This document shows positions 1 through 9,662 of a DNA stretch of 64,000 nucleotides, in pieces. The number at the start of each line of letters is the position of its first letter. The first letter of the stretch is position 1. The translations under genes and the position numbers were made by a program. Source of the stretch: Streptomyces sp. CG4 (GTDB taxonomy: Bacteria > Actinomycetota > Actinomycetes > Streptomycetales > Streptomycetaceae); NCBI RefSeq assembly GCF_041080655.1, contig NZ_CP163525.1:4960001-5024000 (forward strand). Reading direction: 5' to 3'. Below the pieces are notes generated by a model that did not search any database, was not told the DNA's origin, and saw nothing but the letters and a program-made list of their open reading frames with translations.

Positions 1-878
1 GAGGGGTCGCCGGGCAGTCCGGGATAGCGCAGGTCGGACACCTCTGGCCGGTGCTTCAGGGCCTCTGCGACCGCGAGGGCGGTGGCGTTCTGCCGGTCGA
101 CGCGCAGCTGGAGCGTGGCGATGGACCGGTGCGCGAGCCAGGCCTCCATGGGCCCGGAGATCGCCCCGACGATCTTGCGCCAGCGTCGTACGGCGGCCAT
201 CGTCTCGGCGTCGCGGCCGGCGACGTAGCCCAGCAGCAGATCGCCGTGGCCGGTGAGCTGCTTGGTGCCGCTGGCCACGGAGAAGTCGGCACCCAGCTCC
301 AGCGGACGCTGCCCGAGCGGGGTGGCGAGGGTGTTGTCGACGGCGACCAGGGCGCCCTGCGCATGGGCTGCCGCCACCAGCCGCCGGATGTCGCAGACAT
401 CCAGCCCCGGGTTCGACGGGGACTCGATCCACAGCAGCCGGGCGCCGTCGAGGACGTCGAGCTGACCGTCGCCGCCGGTGGGTGCGGTGCGCACCTCGAT
501 GCCGTACGCCTCCAGCTGGGCGCGCACCAGCGGCAGCACCTGATAGCCGTCGGAGGGCAGCACGACCGCGTCCCCGGCACGGAGCTGGGAGAACAGCACC
601 GACGACATCGCCGCCATACCGGAAGCGAAGACCAGCGTTTCCACGTCGTCCTGCCCGGGCGCCTCCAGCCCGCCGATGGCCCGCTCCAGCAACGTCCAGG
701 TCGGGTTGCCGTCCCGGCCGTACACATACGAGCCCGTCACCTCGCCAGGCAGGTGAAAGTGCGCCGCGAACACCGGCCCGGGCAGGGTCGGCTCGTGCTT
801 GACCGGCTCGGGCAGTCCCGCGCGTACCGCGCTCGTGCCGTCGCCGGTACGACCCTCGTTCTGGCCGGTGTCGCTCAT
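1..878 (-). CDS. Cystathionine gamma-lyase/synthase-type PLP enzyme (partial, C-terminus outside window)
   Basis: PLP-dependent trans-sulfuration enzyme that acts on cysteine, cystathionine or homoserine derivatives in the cytoplasm. The reverse-strand reading shows the family blocks: an early YVYGRDGNPT segment, an FASGMAAMS segment, VVLPSDGYQ, IESPSNPGLDVCDI, the DN motif in VAVDNTLATP, and SGTKQLTGHGD, which contains the expected PLP lysine. The ATG at 878 overlaps the stop of the upstream phosphatase gene as ATGA, so translation is probably coupled. The gene continues past the left edge of the window, so 292 codons are visible of an expected 370-400. The choice between lyase and synthase cannot be made from these motifs. 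Confidence 0.93.
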   Translation of the reverse strand, partial: MSDTGQNEGRTGDGTSAVRAGLPEPVKHEPTLPGPVFAAHFHLPGEVTGSYVYGRDGNPTWTLLERAIGGLEAPGQDDVETLVFASGMAAMSSVLFSQLRAGDAVVLPSDGYQVLPLVRAQLEAYGIEVRTAPTGGDGQLDVLDGARLLWIESPSNPGLDVCDIRRLVAAAHAQGALVAVDNTLATPLGQRPLELGADFSVASGTKQLTGHGDLLLGYVAGRDAETMAAVRRWRKIVGAISGPMEAWLAHRSIATLQLRVDRQNATALAVAEALKHRPEVSDLRYPGLPGDP

Positions 879-1366
879 GCGGCCTGTCCTCCCAGCTGCT
901 CGCGCAAGCCGGCCAGCAGGCCGGCGCTCGCCGACTCCACCATCTCGAGACACTCCTCGAAGCCGTCCCGGCGTCCGTAGTACGGATCCGGCACGTCGAG
1001 GTCGTCCGAGGCGGCGGGGTCGAAGGAGCGCAGCAGGCGGACCTTGCGCGCGTCCTCCTCGGTCGGTGCGAGACGACGCAGGGCTTTGAGGTGACCGGTG
1101 TCGAGGGCGATCACGAGATCGAGCCGGGAGAACCACGACGGCTCGAACTGGCGCGCTATGTGAGCGCTGTCGTAGCCGTGTTCTTCGAGGACCGAGACGG
1201 TCCGTGGGTCGGCGGGCTCGCCCTCGTGCCAGCCGCCGGTGCCGGCGCTGCCGACCTCCACCCGGTCCTCGAGCCCGGCCTCTGTCACCCGCGCGCGGAA
1301 GACGGATTCGGCCATCGGGGAGCGGCAGATGTTTCCAGTGCACACGAAGCAGACGCGGTAGGTCAT
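875..1366 (-). CDS. ptpA: Low-molecular-weight protein-tyrosine phosphatase (PtpA type)
   Basis: Cytoplasmic phosphatase that removes phosphate from protein phosphotyrosine. The 163-aa protein has the P-loop CTGNICRS near the N-terminus (nucleophile Cys9, Arg15) and the general-acid motif DPYYG (Asp127), both at the usual positions; length fits the family. It lies between a holin-like membrane gene seven bases upstream and the PLP enzyme that overlaps it by four bases, so the three are probably one transcript. S. coelicolor PtpA sits in the same neighbourhood as I recall, which supports the symbol. Nothing is missing or truncated. Confidence 0.94.
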   Translation of the reverse strand: MTYRVCFVCTGNICRSPMAESVFRARVTEAGLEDRVEVGSAGTGGWHEGEPADPRTVSVLEEHGYDSAHIARQFEPSWFSRLDLVIALDTGHLKALRRLAPTEEDARKVRLLRSFDPAASDDLDVPDPYYGRRDGFEECLEMVESASAGLLAGLREQLGGQAA

Positions 1367-1373
1367 GGTGCGC

Positions 1374-1751
1374 TCAGTCCTCGTCGGGCAGGACGACGTG
1401 CAGCGCCCAGGAGACGACGGAGACGATCAGACCGCCGACGACGGCCGTCCAGAAGCCCTGCACATGGAAGCTCAGGTCGAGCTTGCCGCACACCCAGGAG
1501 GTCAGCAGCAGCATCAGCGCGTTCACGACCAGGGTGATCAGACCCAGGGTCAGGATGAACAAGGGGAAGGTGAGCACCTTCACGATCGGCTTGACCAGCC
1601 AGTTCACCAGGCCGAAGATCAGCGCGACGACAATCAGCGTGCCGGCCTTCTTGGCCGTGCTGTCACCGGTAAGAGTGATCTTGTCGAGCAGCCATACGGC
1701 GACGGCGAGGGCGCCCGCGTTGGCGATCGTCTTGACTACGAAATTCTTCAT
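1374..1751 (-). CDS. Phage holin family / YvlD-like four-helix membrane protein
   Basis: A 125-aa integral membrane protein with about four hydrophobic segments: roughly residues 8-22, 36-55, 60-85 and 100-120. The pattern FGLVNWLVKPIVKVLTFPLF followed by a TLGLITLVVNALML segment is characteristic of the PF04020 (Phage_holin_4_2, YvlD) family. Members are chromosomal membrane proteins of unknown role, not lysis genes; no endolysin is nearby. It is first in the probable operon with ptpA and the PLP enzyme and is divergent from the cupin gene, with 59 bases between them for two promoters. Confidence 0.88.
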   Translation of the reverse strand: MKNFVVKTIANAGALAVAVWLLDKITLTGDSTAKKAGTLIVVALIFGLVNWLVKPIVKVLTFPLFILTLGLITLVVNALMLLLTSWVCGKLDLSFHVQGFWTAVVGGLIVSVVSWALHVVLPDED

Positions 1752-1810
1752 GTGTCTGATCGTGGCAGACCGGATCGGAACCTAGCAGTGAGACGAGGGC
1801 GACAGCGGCG

Positions 1811-2128
1811 ATGAAGGCATTCCGGCTGGACGAACTGGAGGCGGAGCGCGCCGCCAACGAGGGGGCTTACCTTCAGTTCCTGCGGGAGCGGAACATGTCC
1901 GTCGGCCTGTACGCGCTCAACGCGGGCGAGCACGACCCGCAGAAGCCGCACAACCAGGACGAGGTGTACTTCGTCGTGAGCGGCCGGGCGTCGATCACGG
2001 TCGGGCTGGAGACGACCGAGGTGGCGCGGGGCAGCGTCGTGTACGTGCCGGCCGGAGTCGCCCACAGGTTCCACCACATCAGCGAGGATCTGAGGGTTCT
2101 CGTCGTCTTCTCTCCGCCCGAGGCGTGA
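1811..2128 (+). CDS. Cupin-domain protein
   Basis: A 105-aa single-domain cupin. The first cupin motif is visible as HNQDEVYFVVSGRASI (residues about 47-62) and the second as PAGVAHRFHHISEDLRVLVVFSP (about 80-102). Histidines and a glutamate are at metal-binding positions, so a mononuclear metal site is likely. The substrate is unknown; small cupins of this type include dioxygenase-like and isomerase-like enzymes as well as sensors. It stands alone, divergent from the holin-like gene. The family call is firm and no function is claimed. Confidence 0.9.
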   Translation: MKAFRLDELEAERAANEGAYLQFLRERNMSVGLYALNAGEHDPQKPHNQDEVYFVVSGRASITVGLETTEVARGSVVYVPAGVAHRFHHISEDLRVLVVFSPPEA

Positions 2129-2280
2129 GCCCGGATCTCGGGGTTCCCTAGGGGACGGGTCAGGGGAGGACAGGGGATGCGAGGCCCCCGCGGGACCCCC
2201 CTTCGGCCCTAGCATCGAGTGCAGAACGCCAAACGCTGTACTGAGAACCCAGTCGTACGAGGATGCAAAGGACAAGGGCG

Positions 2281-2493
2281 ATGCGAGAGATCTTCGCGGG
2301 ACTTCCGTGGTGGGTGAAGTGGGTCGCGGTGCCGGTCATCGCCCTGGTCGTGTTCGGCGGCCTGATAGCGACGGTGGTCGGATTTGTGATCGGTCTGCTC
2401 TTCAAGGCGCTGGTCTTCGTCGCCCTGGTCGGCGGACTCATCTACATCGTGCGCAAGTTCATGTCGAACTCCTCGTCACGCAGCGACTGGTGA
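2281..2493 (+). CDS. Small DUF5326-type membrane protein
   Basis: A 70-aa protein starting MREIFAGLPWWVKWV with two close hydrophobic segments (about residues 12-33 and 36-55) and a polar SSRSDW tail. This is the conserved Streptomyces DUF5326 pattern as I remember it. An in-frame ATG 18 bases upstream would add MQRTRA, but the ATG at 2281 has an AAGGACAAGGG sequence before it and matches the usual family start. Function is unknown. It is followed by a GC-rich hairpin and then the ssgR gene. Confidence 0.85.
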   Translation: MREIFAGLPWWVKWVAVPVIALVVFGGLIATVVGFVIGLLFKALVFVALVGGLIYIVRKFMSNSSSRSDW

Positions 2494-2625
2494 CGGATTC
2501 GGGGACCGGTGACCGGCAACGGCGCCACCGGTTCCCGGCAAGGAGAGCACCGGTTTCCCTCGGGGGAGGGAAGTTTCTCCGGGAGGCCGTCTGTGTGCCG
2601 TGGCGGACGGTTAGAGTCCGGAGCT

Positions 2626-2648
2626 CCCGCGGGGTCCGGCCCCGCGGG
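2626..2648 (+). terminator. GC-rich hairpin between the DUF5326 gene and ssgR
   Basis: A perfect 9-bp stem (CCCGCGGGG paired with CCCCGCGGG) with a 5-base loop. There is no T-tract, as is common for Streptomyces terminators. It lies 133 bases after the membrane-protein stop and 65 bases before the ssgR start, so it could end the first transcript or sit in the ssgR leader. Confidence 0.5.
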
Positions 2649-2712
2649 CGGCGCAGATCCCCTCCGTGCTTTTCCTCCGCACGGGCTGCCCCTCGTGCTC
2701 CGGGAGTGACTC

Positions 2713-3666
2713 TTGGCCACGGTTGACACCGCATCGGCAGAACCGCACTCAGCCCCCATCCCACCCCCCGTCCAACGGCCGCCGACCGTCGCGGTCCCGG
2801 AACAACCGCACCCCGTCGACGCCTGTGGCCCGCCCCGCCCCACCGACGCCTCCGGCCCACCGCGTCTGAGCGACGCCTCCAGGCCACCGCACCACTCCGA
2901 CGCACCCGGCACGCCGGCCGCCGCGACCCTCATCGGATCCGTCCAGCGCGCCATGCGCCTGCTGGAGACCGTTGCCGCACACAGTTACGGCGCCCCCGCC
3001 AAACAACTCGCCCGTGAGACCGGCCTCGCCCTCCCGACGACGTACCACCTGCTGCGCACCCTGGTGCACGAGGGCTATCTGCGCCGTGAGAAGGGGCTGT
3101 TCTTCCTCGGTGACGCGGCCGAACGGCTGGGCAGCAGCGGCGCACAGCAGAAACGTCGCAGCGCGGTGGCCGACACGCTGGCGCACTGGCGCGATTCCAT
3201 CGGTGTGCCGGTGTACTACGCGATGTACCGGGACGGCGAGATCGATGTCATGTGCGTCTCCGACTCTCCGGAGACGCCGGCAGTCGAGGAGTGGGCCGAC
3301 TTCCGCGCGACCGGCCATGCGCACGCCATCGGGCAGTGCCTGCTCTCCCAGCTGGACGAGGACGCCCGCCGCGACCATCTCGCCCGCTATCCCGTGCAGG
3401 CCCTCACGCCCTACACGGTGCGTGACAACGATGCCCTGTTGCGGCGGCTGGCCCGGGTGCCGCGTATGGAGCCGGTGGTGGAGCGCCAGGAGTACGCGCT
3501 GGGGACCGTCTGCGCGGCGGTCCCGATCACGGTCGGCACCACGGTGGCCACGATGGCCATGTCGCTGCCCGCCCACCAGGCCGATCGGTTGCTGCCCGCG
3601 GCCCATCGGCTGCAGACGGAGATCGGGCGCCATCTGGGGACGCTCACGCTCTCTATCAGTATCTGA
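2713..3666 (+). CDS. ssgR: IclR-family regulator SsgR, activator of ssgA
   Basis: DNA-binding regulator with an IclR winged helix at about residues 76-135 (SVQRAMRLLETVAAH, then LARETGLALPTTYHLLRTL) and an IclR effector domain at about 150-310. It lies immediately upstream of ssgA in the same orientation, the arrangement known for S. coelicolor ssgR-ssgA, where SsgR activates ssgA at the onset of sporulation. The start is a TTG preceded by GGGAG. The first 75 residues are an unusual Pro/Asp/Ala-rich extension containing four in-frame 27-bp tandem repeats; the family is usually about 240-260 aa, so a later non-ATG start cannot be excluded. Confidence 0.88.
   Translation: MATVDTASAEPHSAPIPPPVQRPPTVAVPEQPHPVDACGPPRPTDASGPPRLSDASRPPHHSDAPGTPAAATLIGSVQRAMRLLETVAAHSYGAPAKQLARETGLALPTTYHLLRTLVHEGYLRREKGLFFLGDAAERLGSSGAQQKRRSAVADTLAHWRDSIGVPVYYAMYRDGEIDVMCVSDSPETPAVEEWADFRATGHAHAIGQCLLSQLDEDARRDHLARYPVQALTPYTVRDNDALLRRLARVPRMEPVVERQEYALGTVCAAVPITVGTTVATMAMSLPAHQADRLLPAAHRLQTEIGRHLGTLTLSISI
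2800..2907 (+). repeat. Four tandem 27-bp repeats inside the ssgR N-terminal extension
   Basis: Four consecutive 27-base units (2800, 2827, 2854, 2881), each encoding nine residues: EQPHPVDAC, GPPRPTDAS, GPPRLSDAS and RPPHHSDAP. Every unit carries an Asp-Ala pair at the same place. The units are diverged but in frame and free of stops, which argues that the extension is translated and was produced by repeat expansion. Confidence 0.85.
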
Positions 3667-3765
3667 AAACTTACTCCTTGTGATCTGCCGTGTACGTTCA
3701 GCAAGATTTGACCACCGTTAGAGGGATCAATCCCGGCCAGTCGATGTCGTATGACGGGGTAGACG

Positions 3766-4203
3766 ATGCGCGAGTCCGTACAGGCAGAGGTCATGATGAG
3801 CTTTCTCGTGTCGGAGGAGCTCTCCTTCCGCATCCCGGTGGAGTTGTGCTACGAGACCAGTGATCCCTATGCCGTGCGGCTCACCTTCCATTTGCCCGGT
3901 GATGCCCCGGTCACCTGGGCGTTCGGACGCGAGCTGCTGATCGACGGCGTCGGCCGGCCGTGCGGGGAGGGGGATGTGCACATCGCTCCCGCCGATTCCG
4001 AGATGCTGGGTGAGGTGCTGATCAGGCTTCAGGTCGGCTGCGACCAGGCCCTGTTCCGTTCCTCCGTACCGCCGCTCGTGGCCTTCCTGGACCGTACGGA
4101 CAAGCTCGTGCCGCTCGGACAGGAGGGCGCGCTGGCGGACTTCGACGCCCATCTGGAAGAGGCCCTGGACCGCATCCTGGCCGAGGAGCAGAGCGCCGGG
4201 TGA
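3766..4203 (+). CDS. ssgA: Sporulation and cell-division activator SsgA
   Basis: SsgA-like protein (SALP family), 145 aa. It controls sporulation-specific septum formation and hyphal morphogenesis by influencing localisation of division proteins. The sequence is near-identical in pattern to known SsgA: MSFLVSEELSFRIPVELCYE, FHLPGDAPVTWAFGRELL and PLVAFLDRTDKLVPLGQE. Two starts are possible: ATG 3766 with a GGGGTAG sequence before it, or ATG 3796 with AGAGG, the latter giving about 135 aa, the usual length. It is regulated by the adjacent upstream ssgR. The 99-base spacer between them presumably holds the ssgA promoters. Confidence 0.97.
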   Translation: MRESVQAEVMMSFLVSEELSFRIPVELCYETSDPYAVRLTFHLPGDAPVTWAFGRELLIDGVGRPCGEGDVHIAPADSEMLGEVLIRLQVGCDQALFRSSVPPLVAFLDRTDKLVPLGQEGALADFDAHLEEALDRILAEEQSAG

Positions 4204-4374
4204 AGCGTTACGGCACGGGGCGCCAGGCGCTCCACCATGTCGCGTAGGACCAGGCAGGAACGCTTCTGCGTAGAGCGCGGAGCACAGCGAGCGGAGAGGG
4301 CCGGGCGCGGCCGGGGCCTGCCCTCCGGCCGGTCAGGGGCTGGCCGACCGCATCTTACGTCGGCCCGGTCGCCC

Positions 4375-5946
4375 TCACCGCTTCCGGCGTCGCCCCCGCC
4401 CACCGCGTGCCGGGACGGACTGTGCCGCTGCCGCTGCCGCTGCCGCTGCCGGGCTGTCCGGGCTCGGGCGGTCGGCCGCGACCACCAGGGCGGCGAGAGC
4501 GGTGGTGACCGGAACCGAGGCGACCAGACCGATCGAGCCCACCAACGTGCGCACGATCTCCTCGGCCACCAGTTCGCTGTTGGCCACGGTCCCGACGCCG
4601 CTCTGCGCGATCGAGAACAGCAGCAGCAACGGCAGCGCGGCACCGGCGTAGGCGAGGACGAGGGTGTTGACCACGGAGGCGATGTGGTCGCGGCCGATCC
4701 GGATGCCCGCCCGGTACAGCCCGCGCCAGCCCATCGACGGATTGGCCTCGTGCAGCTCCCAGACGGCCGATGTCTGCGTCACGGTCACATCGTCCAGGAC
4801 GCCGAGCGAGCCGATGATGACGCCGGCCAGCAGCAGACCGCTCATGTCGATCGACGGATACAGGCCGTGGATCAGGCCGGTGTTGTCGTCCGTGTTCCCG
4901 GTCAGGGCGGCCCAGCCGATGAACAGGGAACCGAGCACGCCGATCAGCGACAGGGAGATCAGCGTGCCGAGCACCGCCACCGAGGTCCGGGCCGACAGTC
5001 CGTGGCACATGTAGAGGGCGATCAGCATGATGGCGCTCGCCCCGACCACGGCCACGAGCAGCGGGTTCGAACCCTGCAGGATCGCGGGCAGGATGAACAG
5101 GGTCAGCACCAGGAAGCTCACGGCCAGTGCGACGAGCGCCATGACACCGCGCAGCCTGCCGACTACCACGACGGCGATCGCGAAGATCCCCGCGAGCAGC
5201 GTCATGGGGAACTTCCGGTTCACATCGGCCACCGAGTACTGCAGATCCTTCGGCGCCGAGGGCTCGTAGGCGACCACCACCTTCTCGCCCTGGTGCAGCT
5301 GCCGGGGCTGGTCCGGTTGCACGATCTCGGTGAACGTACGGCCCGTGTCCTTGCCGGTGTCGATCCGCACGGTCGCCTTCTTGCAGGTTCCCTTCGCCTC
5401 CTGTTGCGCCGAGTTGCCCTCGGCGGTGGAGGTGTCGCCTGTCGGGGTGTCGCCGGAGGCGTTGGCCGACTGGCAGCTCACCTCGACGACCTTGGTGACC
5501 GTGGCCTGCTGCGTCTCCCGGTCGAAGCCGACGCCGGTGCGCTTGTGCGGCGGAGCTCCCCCGGGCCAGAGCACCACCAGGCCGACGACGACCGCCGCGG
5601 TGAACGGGACCAGGATCGCGGCGATGACCTTCCGCAGATGCTTGGAGACGGGGGCGGCGGGACCGTGGCTATGACTGTGCCCGTGCCCATGACCGTGACC
5701 GCTGGCGTTGTCCCCGCCTGATTCCTGCTCGGGGTCTTGCCCGTCGCCTCCGCCGAAGCGGGACCCCTGCCGGTGACCGGCTCCCGAGGGGACATGGGGG
5801 TGCTCATAACTCTGCCCGGCGCCGCTCCTCCGGACGTCGTGGCCGTATATGTCGTCGGCCGTAGGGGCGCCTTGGCTGTAGCCGCCCCCCTGTCCCGAGA
5901 CGCCTGGCCGGTGCCGCTCGGGTGGTTGATACGGGTACTGCTCCAT
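4375..5946 (-). CDS. YibE/F family multi-pass membrane protein with histidine-rich N-terminus
   Basis: About 523 aa. The N-terminal 100 residues are cytoplasmic-looking, Gly/Pro-rich and contain a histidine run GHGHGHGHSHSHG that could bind metal. A hydrophobic anchor (about residues 105-128) is followed by an extracytoplasmic domain with two cysteines, then seven or more membrane helices from residue 240 on carrying the PF07907 YibE/F signature (GVLDDVTVTQTSAVWELHEAN). The function of the family is not settled. The C-terminus has an alanine run encoded by a GCCGCT-type hexanucleotide repeat at 4424-4450. It is convergent with ssgA and divergent from thiC. The start could also be the GTG at 5955. 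Confidence 0.9.
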   Translation of the reverse strand: MEQYPYQPPERHRPGVSGQGGGYSQGAPTADDIYGHDVRRSGAGQSYEHPHVPSGAGHRQGSRFGGGDGQDPEQESGGDNASGHGHGHGHSHSHGPAAPVSKHLRKVIAAILVPFTAAVVVGLVVLWPGGAPPHKRTGVGFDRETQQATVTKVVEVSCQSANASGDTPTGDTSTAEGNSAQQEAKGTCKKATVRIDTGKDTGRTFTEIVQPDQPRQLHQGEKVVVAYEPSAPKDLQYSVADVNRKFPMTLLAGIFAIAVVVVGRLRGVMALVALAVSFLVLTLFILPAILQGSNPLLVAVVGASAIMLIALYMCHGLSARTSVAVLGTLISLSLIGVLGSLFIGWAALTGNTDDNTGLIHGLYPSIDMSGLLLAGVIIGSLGVLDDVTVTQTSAVWELHEANPSMGWRGLYRAGIRIGRDHIASVVNTLVLAYAGAALPLLLLFSIAQSGVGTVANSELVAEEIVRTLVGSIGLVASVPVTTALAALVVAADRPSPDSPAAAAAAAAAQSVPARGGRGRRRKR

Positions 5947-6033
5947 CCTGGTCACCGCCGGATCATCGCAAGAACGCTAGGGGGCCCACTGTTCACCGCG
6001 CCACATATGACGCTAGCGTGGAGGCACCTTTGC

Positions 6034-6190
6034 ACACGCGGGAGCTCGGAGCACCGGGCTGAGAGGGCGCTGACCTCCGTAAGTGCGATGTTTCACGTGG
6101 AACAAGCGATGTTCCGCGGGAAACGTCGGCAGACGGAAACCGCTGCGTCGACCGCCGAACCTGTTACCGGGTAATGCCGGCGTAGGGAGT
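6034..6190 (+). ncRNA. TPP riboswitch upstream of thiC
   Basis: Thiamine-pyrophosphate (THI-box) aptamer. Diagnostic segments are present in order: GCACCGGGCTGAGAGGGC at 6051-6068 and GAACCTGTTACCGGGTAATG from 6157, ending GCCGGCGTAGGGAG just before the thiC start at 6198. The variable P3 extension is long: 6090-6103 and 6111-6124 pair as a 14-bp stem with one A-G mismatch and one G-U pair. Known action of the class is to lower expression when TPP is abundant; with only 7 bases between the aptamer and ATG, control of translation initiation is likely here. Confidence 0.95.
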
Positions 6191-6197
6191 AGGTCTC

Positions 6198-8000
<1,803 letters not shown>

Positions 8001-8015
8001 GTTCCGGCTGCAAGC

Positions 8016-8063
8016 GGTCCGCGTTTCCGAGTCGACGTGAGGGCGTCACGCGAAACGCGGACC
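8016..8063 (+). terminator. thiC terminator hairpin
   Basis: Perfect 12-base arms GGTCCGCGTTTC (8016-8027) and GAAACGCGGACC (8052-8063) flank an inner sequence that can form a further GACG/CGTC stem. It lies 16 bases after the thiC stop and before the convergent oxidoreductase gene, so it may work in both directions. Confidence 0.75.
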
Positions 8064-8090
8064 ATGCCGGTTGCTTGGTGATCGAGTCGG

Positions 8091-9029
8091 TCACGGCACA
8101 AGGACGATCTTGCCCATGGTGCGCTTGGCCTCGATGGTGCGGTGGGCCTCCGATGCTTCGGCCAGCGGGTAGGTCTGCTGCACCGTGACCCGTAGCCGAC
8201 CTGCCTCGATGCGTTCGGTGATCCGATCCAGCAACTCACCGGAGGGCTCGGACGCGACCCATGCATAGCGCAGTCCGCGGGTGGCTGCCTGCCGCTCGTC
8301 CGTACCCGGGTCGATCGACGCGCCGATGAGCAGACCATCGGGCCGGAGCACATCGAGAGAGCGCGGCCCGTAGGAACCGCCGACCAGGTCCAGGACCGCG
8401 TCGACCGGAGCCACGGCCGTCCGGAAGTCGGTGGTGGTGTAGTCGATCAGTTCGTCGGCACCCAGTTCGCGAAGGAAGTCATGACGGGCCGCCCGTGCGG
8501 TACCGATGACGTACGCCCCCAACTCCTTGGCCAACTGCACCGCGACGTGACCGACGCCGCCCGCCGCCGCGTGGATCAGTACGCGGTCGCCGGGCTGAAC
8601 CCGGGCGAGCACGGCCAGCGCCTGCCAAGCGGTGAACGCGACCAGAGGCACAGCCCCCGCGTGCACCAGGCCGAGGTTCTTGGGCGCGAGAGCCAGTGCG
8701 TCGGCCGGCACGGCAGTGAACTCGGCGTACGCGCCGCGTCGGGTGACCGACAGCATGCCGTACACCTTGTCGCCCGGTGCGAACCGCGTCACGCCTTCAC
8801 CGACCTGCTCGACGAAACCGGCCACGTCGTTGCCCGGCGTCCACGGCAGGGTGACCAGCGCCGGCACGCGACCAGCGCGGAGTACCGCGTCACCCGGGTT
8901 GACTCCGGCACCGGCGACCCGCAGCAATACCTCACCGGGGCCGGGCTCGGGCACGTCGGTCTCGGTGTAGGTGAGCTCCTCGGGACCGCCGAACGCGGAC
9001 TGGACGATGGCATGCATGCGGGCGGACAT
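8091..9029 (-). CDS. NADP-dependent quinone oxidoreductase-type MDR protein
   Basis: Zinc-independent medium-chain dehydrogenase/reductase, 312 aa. It has the GroES-like N-terminus (GPGEVLLRVAGAGVNPGDAVLRAGR), the Rossmann segment HAAAGGVGHVAVQLAKELGA at about residues 153-172, and VDAVLDLVGG further on. Expected reaction is NADPH-dependent reduction of quinones or enones; the substrate is unknown. A GGAG ribosome site stands six bases before the ATG. It is divergent from an HxlR regulator across a 94-base spacer with a dyad, a common arrangement in which the regulator controls the reductase in response to electrophiles. The pair lies between the thiC gene and a stranded thiC tail, so it is probably acquired. 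Confidence 0.92.
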   Translation of the reverse strand: MSARMHAIVQSAFGGPEELTYTETDVPEPGPGEVLLRVAGAGVNPGDAVLRAGRVPALVTLPWTPGNDVAGFVEQVGEGVTRFAPGDKVYGMLSVTRRGAYAEFTAVPADALALAPKNLGLVHAGAVPLVAFTAWQALAVLARVQPGDRVLIHAAAGGVGHVAVQLAKELGAYVIGTARAARHDFLRELGADELIDYTTTDFRTAVAPVDAVLDLVGGSYGPRSLDVLRPDGLLIGASIDPGTDERQAATRGLRYAWVASEPSGELLDRITERIEAGRLRVTVQQTYPLAEASEAHRTIEAKRTMGKIVLVP

Positions 9030-9078
9030 CAGAACTCCTTGTCAGTGGGTCGCGGTGCGTCCCATGGTCGGCCCGAGT

Positions 9079-9106
9079 GATAACAGTGCGGAAGAAGGCA
9101 CTTATC
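9079..9106. promoter_or_regulatory. Imperfect dyad in the divergent MDR/HxlR spacer
   Basis: GATAACAGTGC and GCACTTATC form an inverted repeat, with two extra bases on one side, in the middle of the 94-base divergent spacer. The position suits an operator for the HxlR regulator that would cover both promoters. The identification rests only on symmetry and context. Confidence 0.4.
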
Positions 9107-9123
9107 TGATATCGAGGTTCCTC

Positions 9124-9522
9124 ATGGATACCGGCTTCGACCTGAGGAAACACGGTGGCGTGGACGTCTTCCTGCGTGACTGCCCCACGCGTGCCGTGCT
9201 GGAGCTGATCGCCAGCAAGTGGACCATGCTGGTACTGGTGGCACTTGAGGACGGCCGACCCATGCGGTTCGCGGAACTGCGGCGGCGGCTGGATGGCGTG
9301 ACCCCGAAGGTGCTGACGCAGACCCTGCGCGCGCTGGAACGCGAAGGCCTGCTGACGCGGACTGTGTTCCCGACCGTGCCGCCGCGCGTGGAGTACCAGC
9401 TGACCAAACTGGGCCAGGAGGCAGGTGGGCTGGTGCAGAGCATCACCGACTGGTCGCAGGCGAATATCGCCGCATTCCAGACGGCCAGGAAGACATTCGA
9501 CGAGCGTGAGACTCAGGGCTGA
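9124..9522 (+). CDS. HxlR-family transcriptional regulator
   Basis: A 132-aa winged-helix regulator. The family pattern is clear: CPTRAVLELIASKWTMLVLVAL (residues about 20-41), RFAELRRRLDGVTPKVLTQTLRALEREGLLTR, and PPRVEYQLTKLGQEAGGLV. Cys20 is at the position used for electrophile or thiol sensing in several HxlR proteins (known family behaviour; sensing here is inferred). The ATG at 9124 was chosen to match the family length, although the reading frame is open further upstream. It is divergently paired with the MDR oxidoreductase and is the likely regulator of it. Confidence 0.9.
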   Translation: MDTGFDLRKHGGVDVFLRDCPTRAVLELIASKWTMLVLVALEDGRPMRFAELRRRLDGVTPKVLTQTLRALEREGLLTRTVFPTVPPRVEYQLTKLGQEAGGLVQSITDWSQANIAAFQTARKTFDERETQG

Positions 9523-9524
9523 TC

Positions 9525-9662
9525 ATGTCCAGAATGAAGATCTCGCAGGACATACGCTGCGAACACGGCGGCAGCCGGGCCGAGATCGAGGAGGGCATGG
9601 CCCTGAAGTCGAAGGAGTTCGCGGCGAGCGGGAACAGGGTGTACCTGCCGATCGCCGAGTGA
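9525..9662 (+). pseudogene. Stranded 3' end of thiC (ThiC C-terminal fragment)
   Basis: Forty-five codons in frame that match the end of ThiC: MSRMKISQDIR, then IEEGMALKSKEFAASGNRVY and LPIAE before the stop. The present thiC ends KSKEFAEAGNRVYLPIAD. Similarity begins at the ATGAAGAT that also marks residue 553-555 of thiC. The KISQDIR form is, as I recall, the usual ThiC tail, so this fragment looks like the original gene end, separated from the body by a 1.7-kb insertion that brought its own replacement tail. It lacks the iron-sulfur cysteines and cannot be functional alone. Confidence 0.85.

Noticed and set aside
1374..1751. Prophage lysis module
   Set aside because: The holin-family name is historical; no endolysin or other phage genes adjoin, and the neighbours are housekeeping genes.
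4237..5721. 494-codon forward frame opposite the YibE/F gene
   Set aside because: His/Asp/Gln-rich antisense shadow; the reverse-strand protein has clear helices and family motifs.
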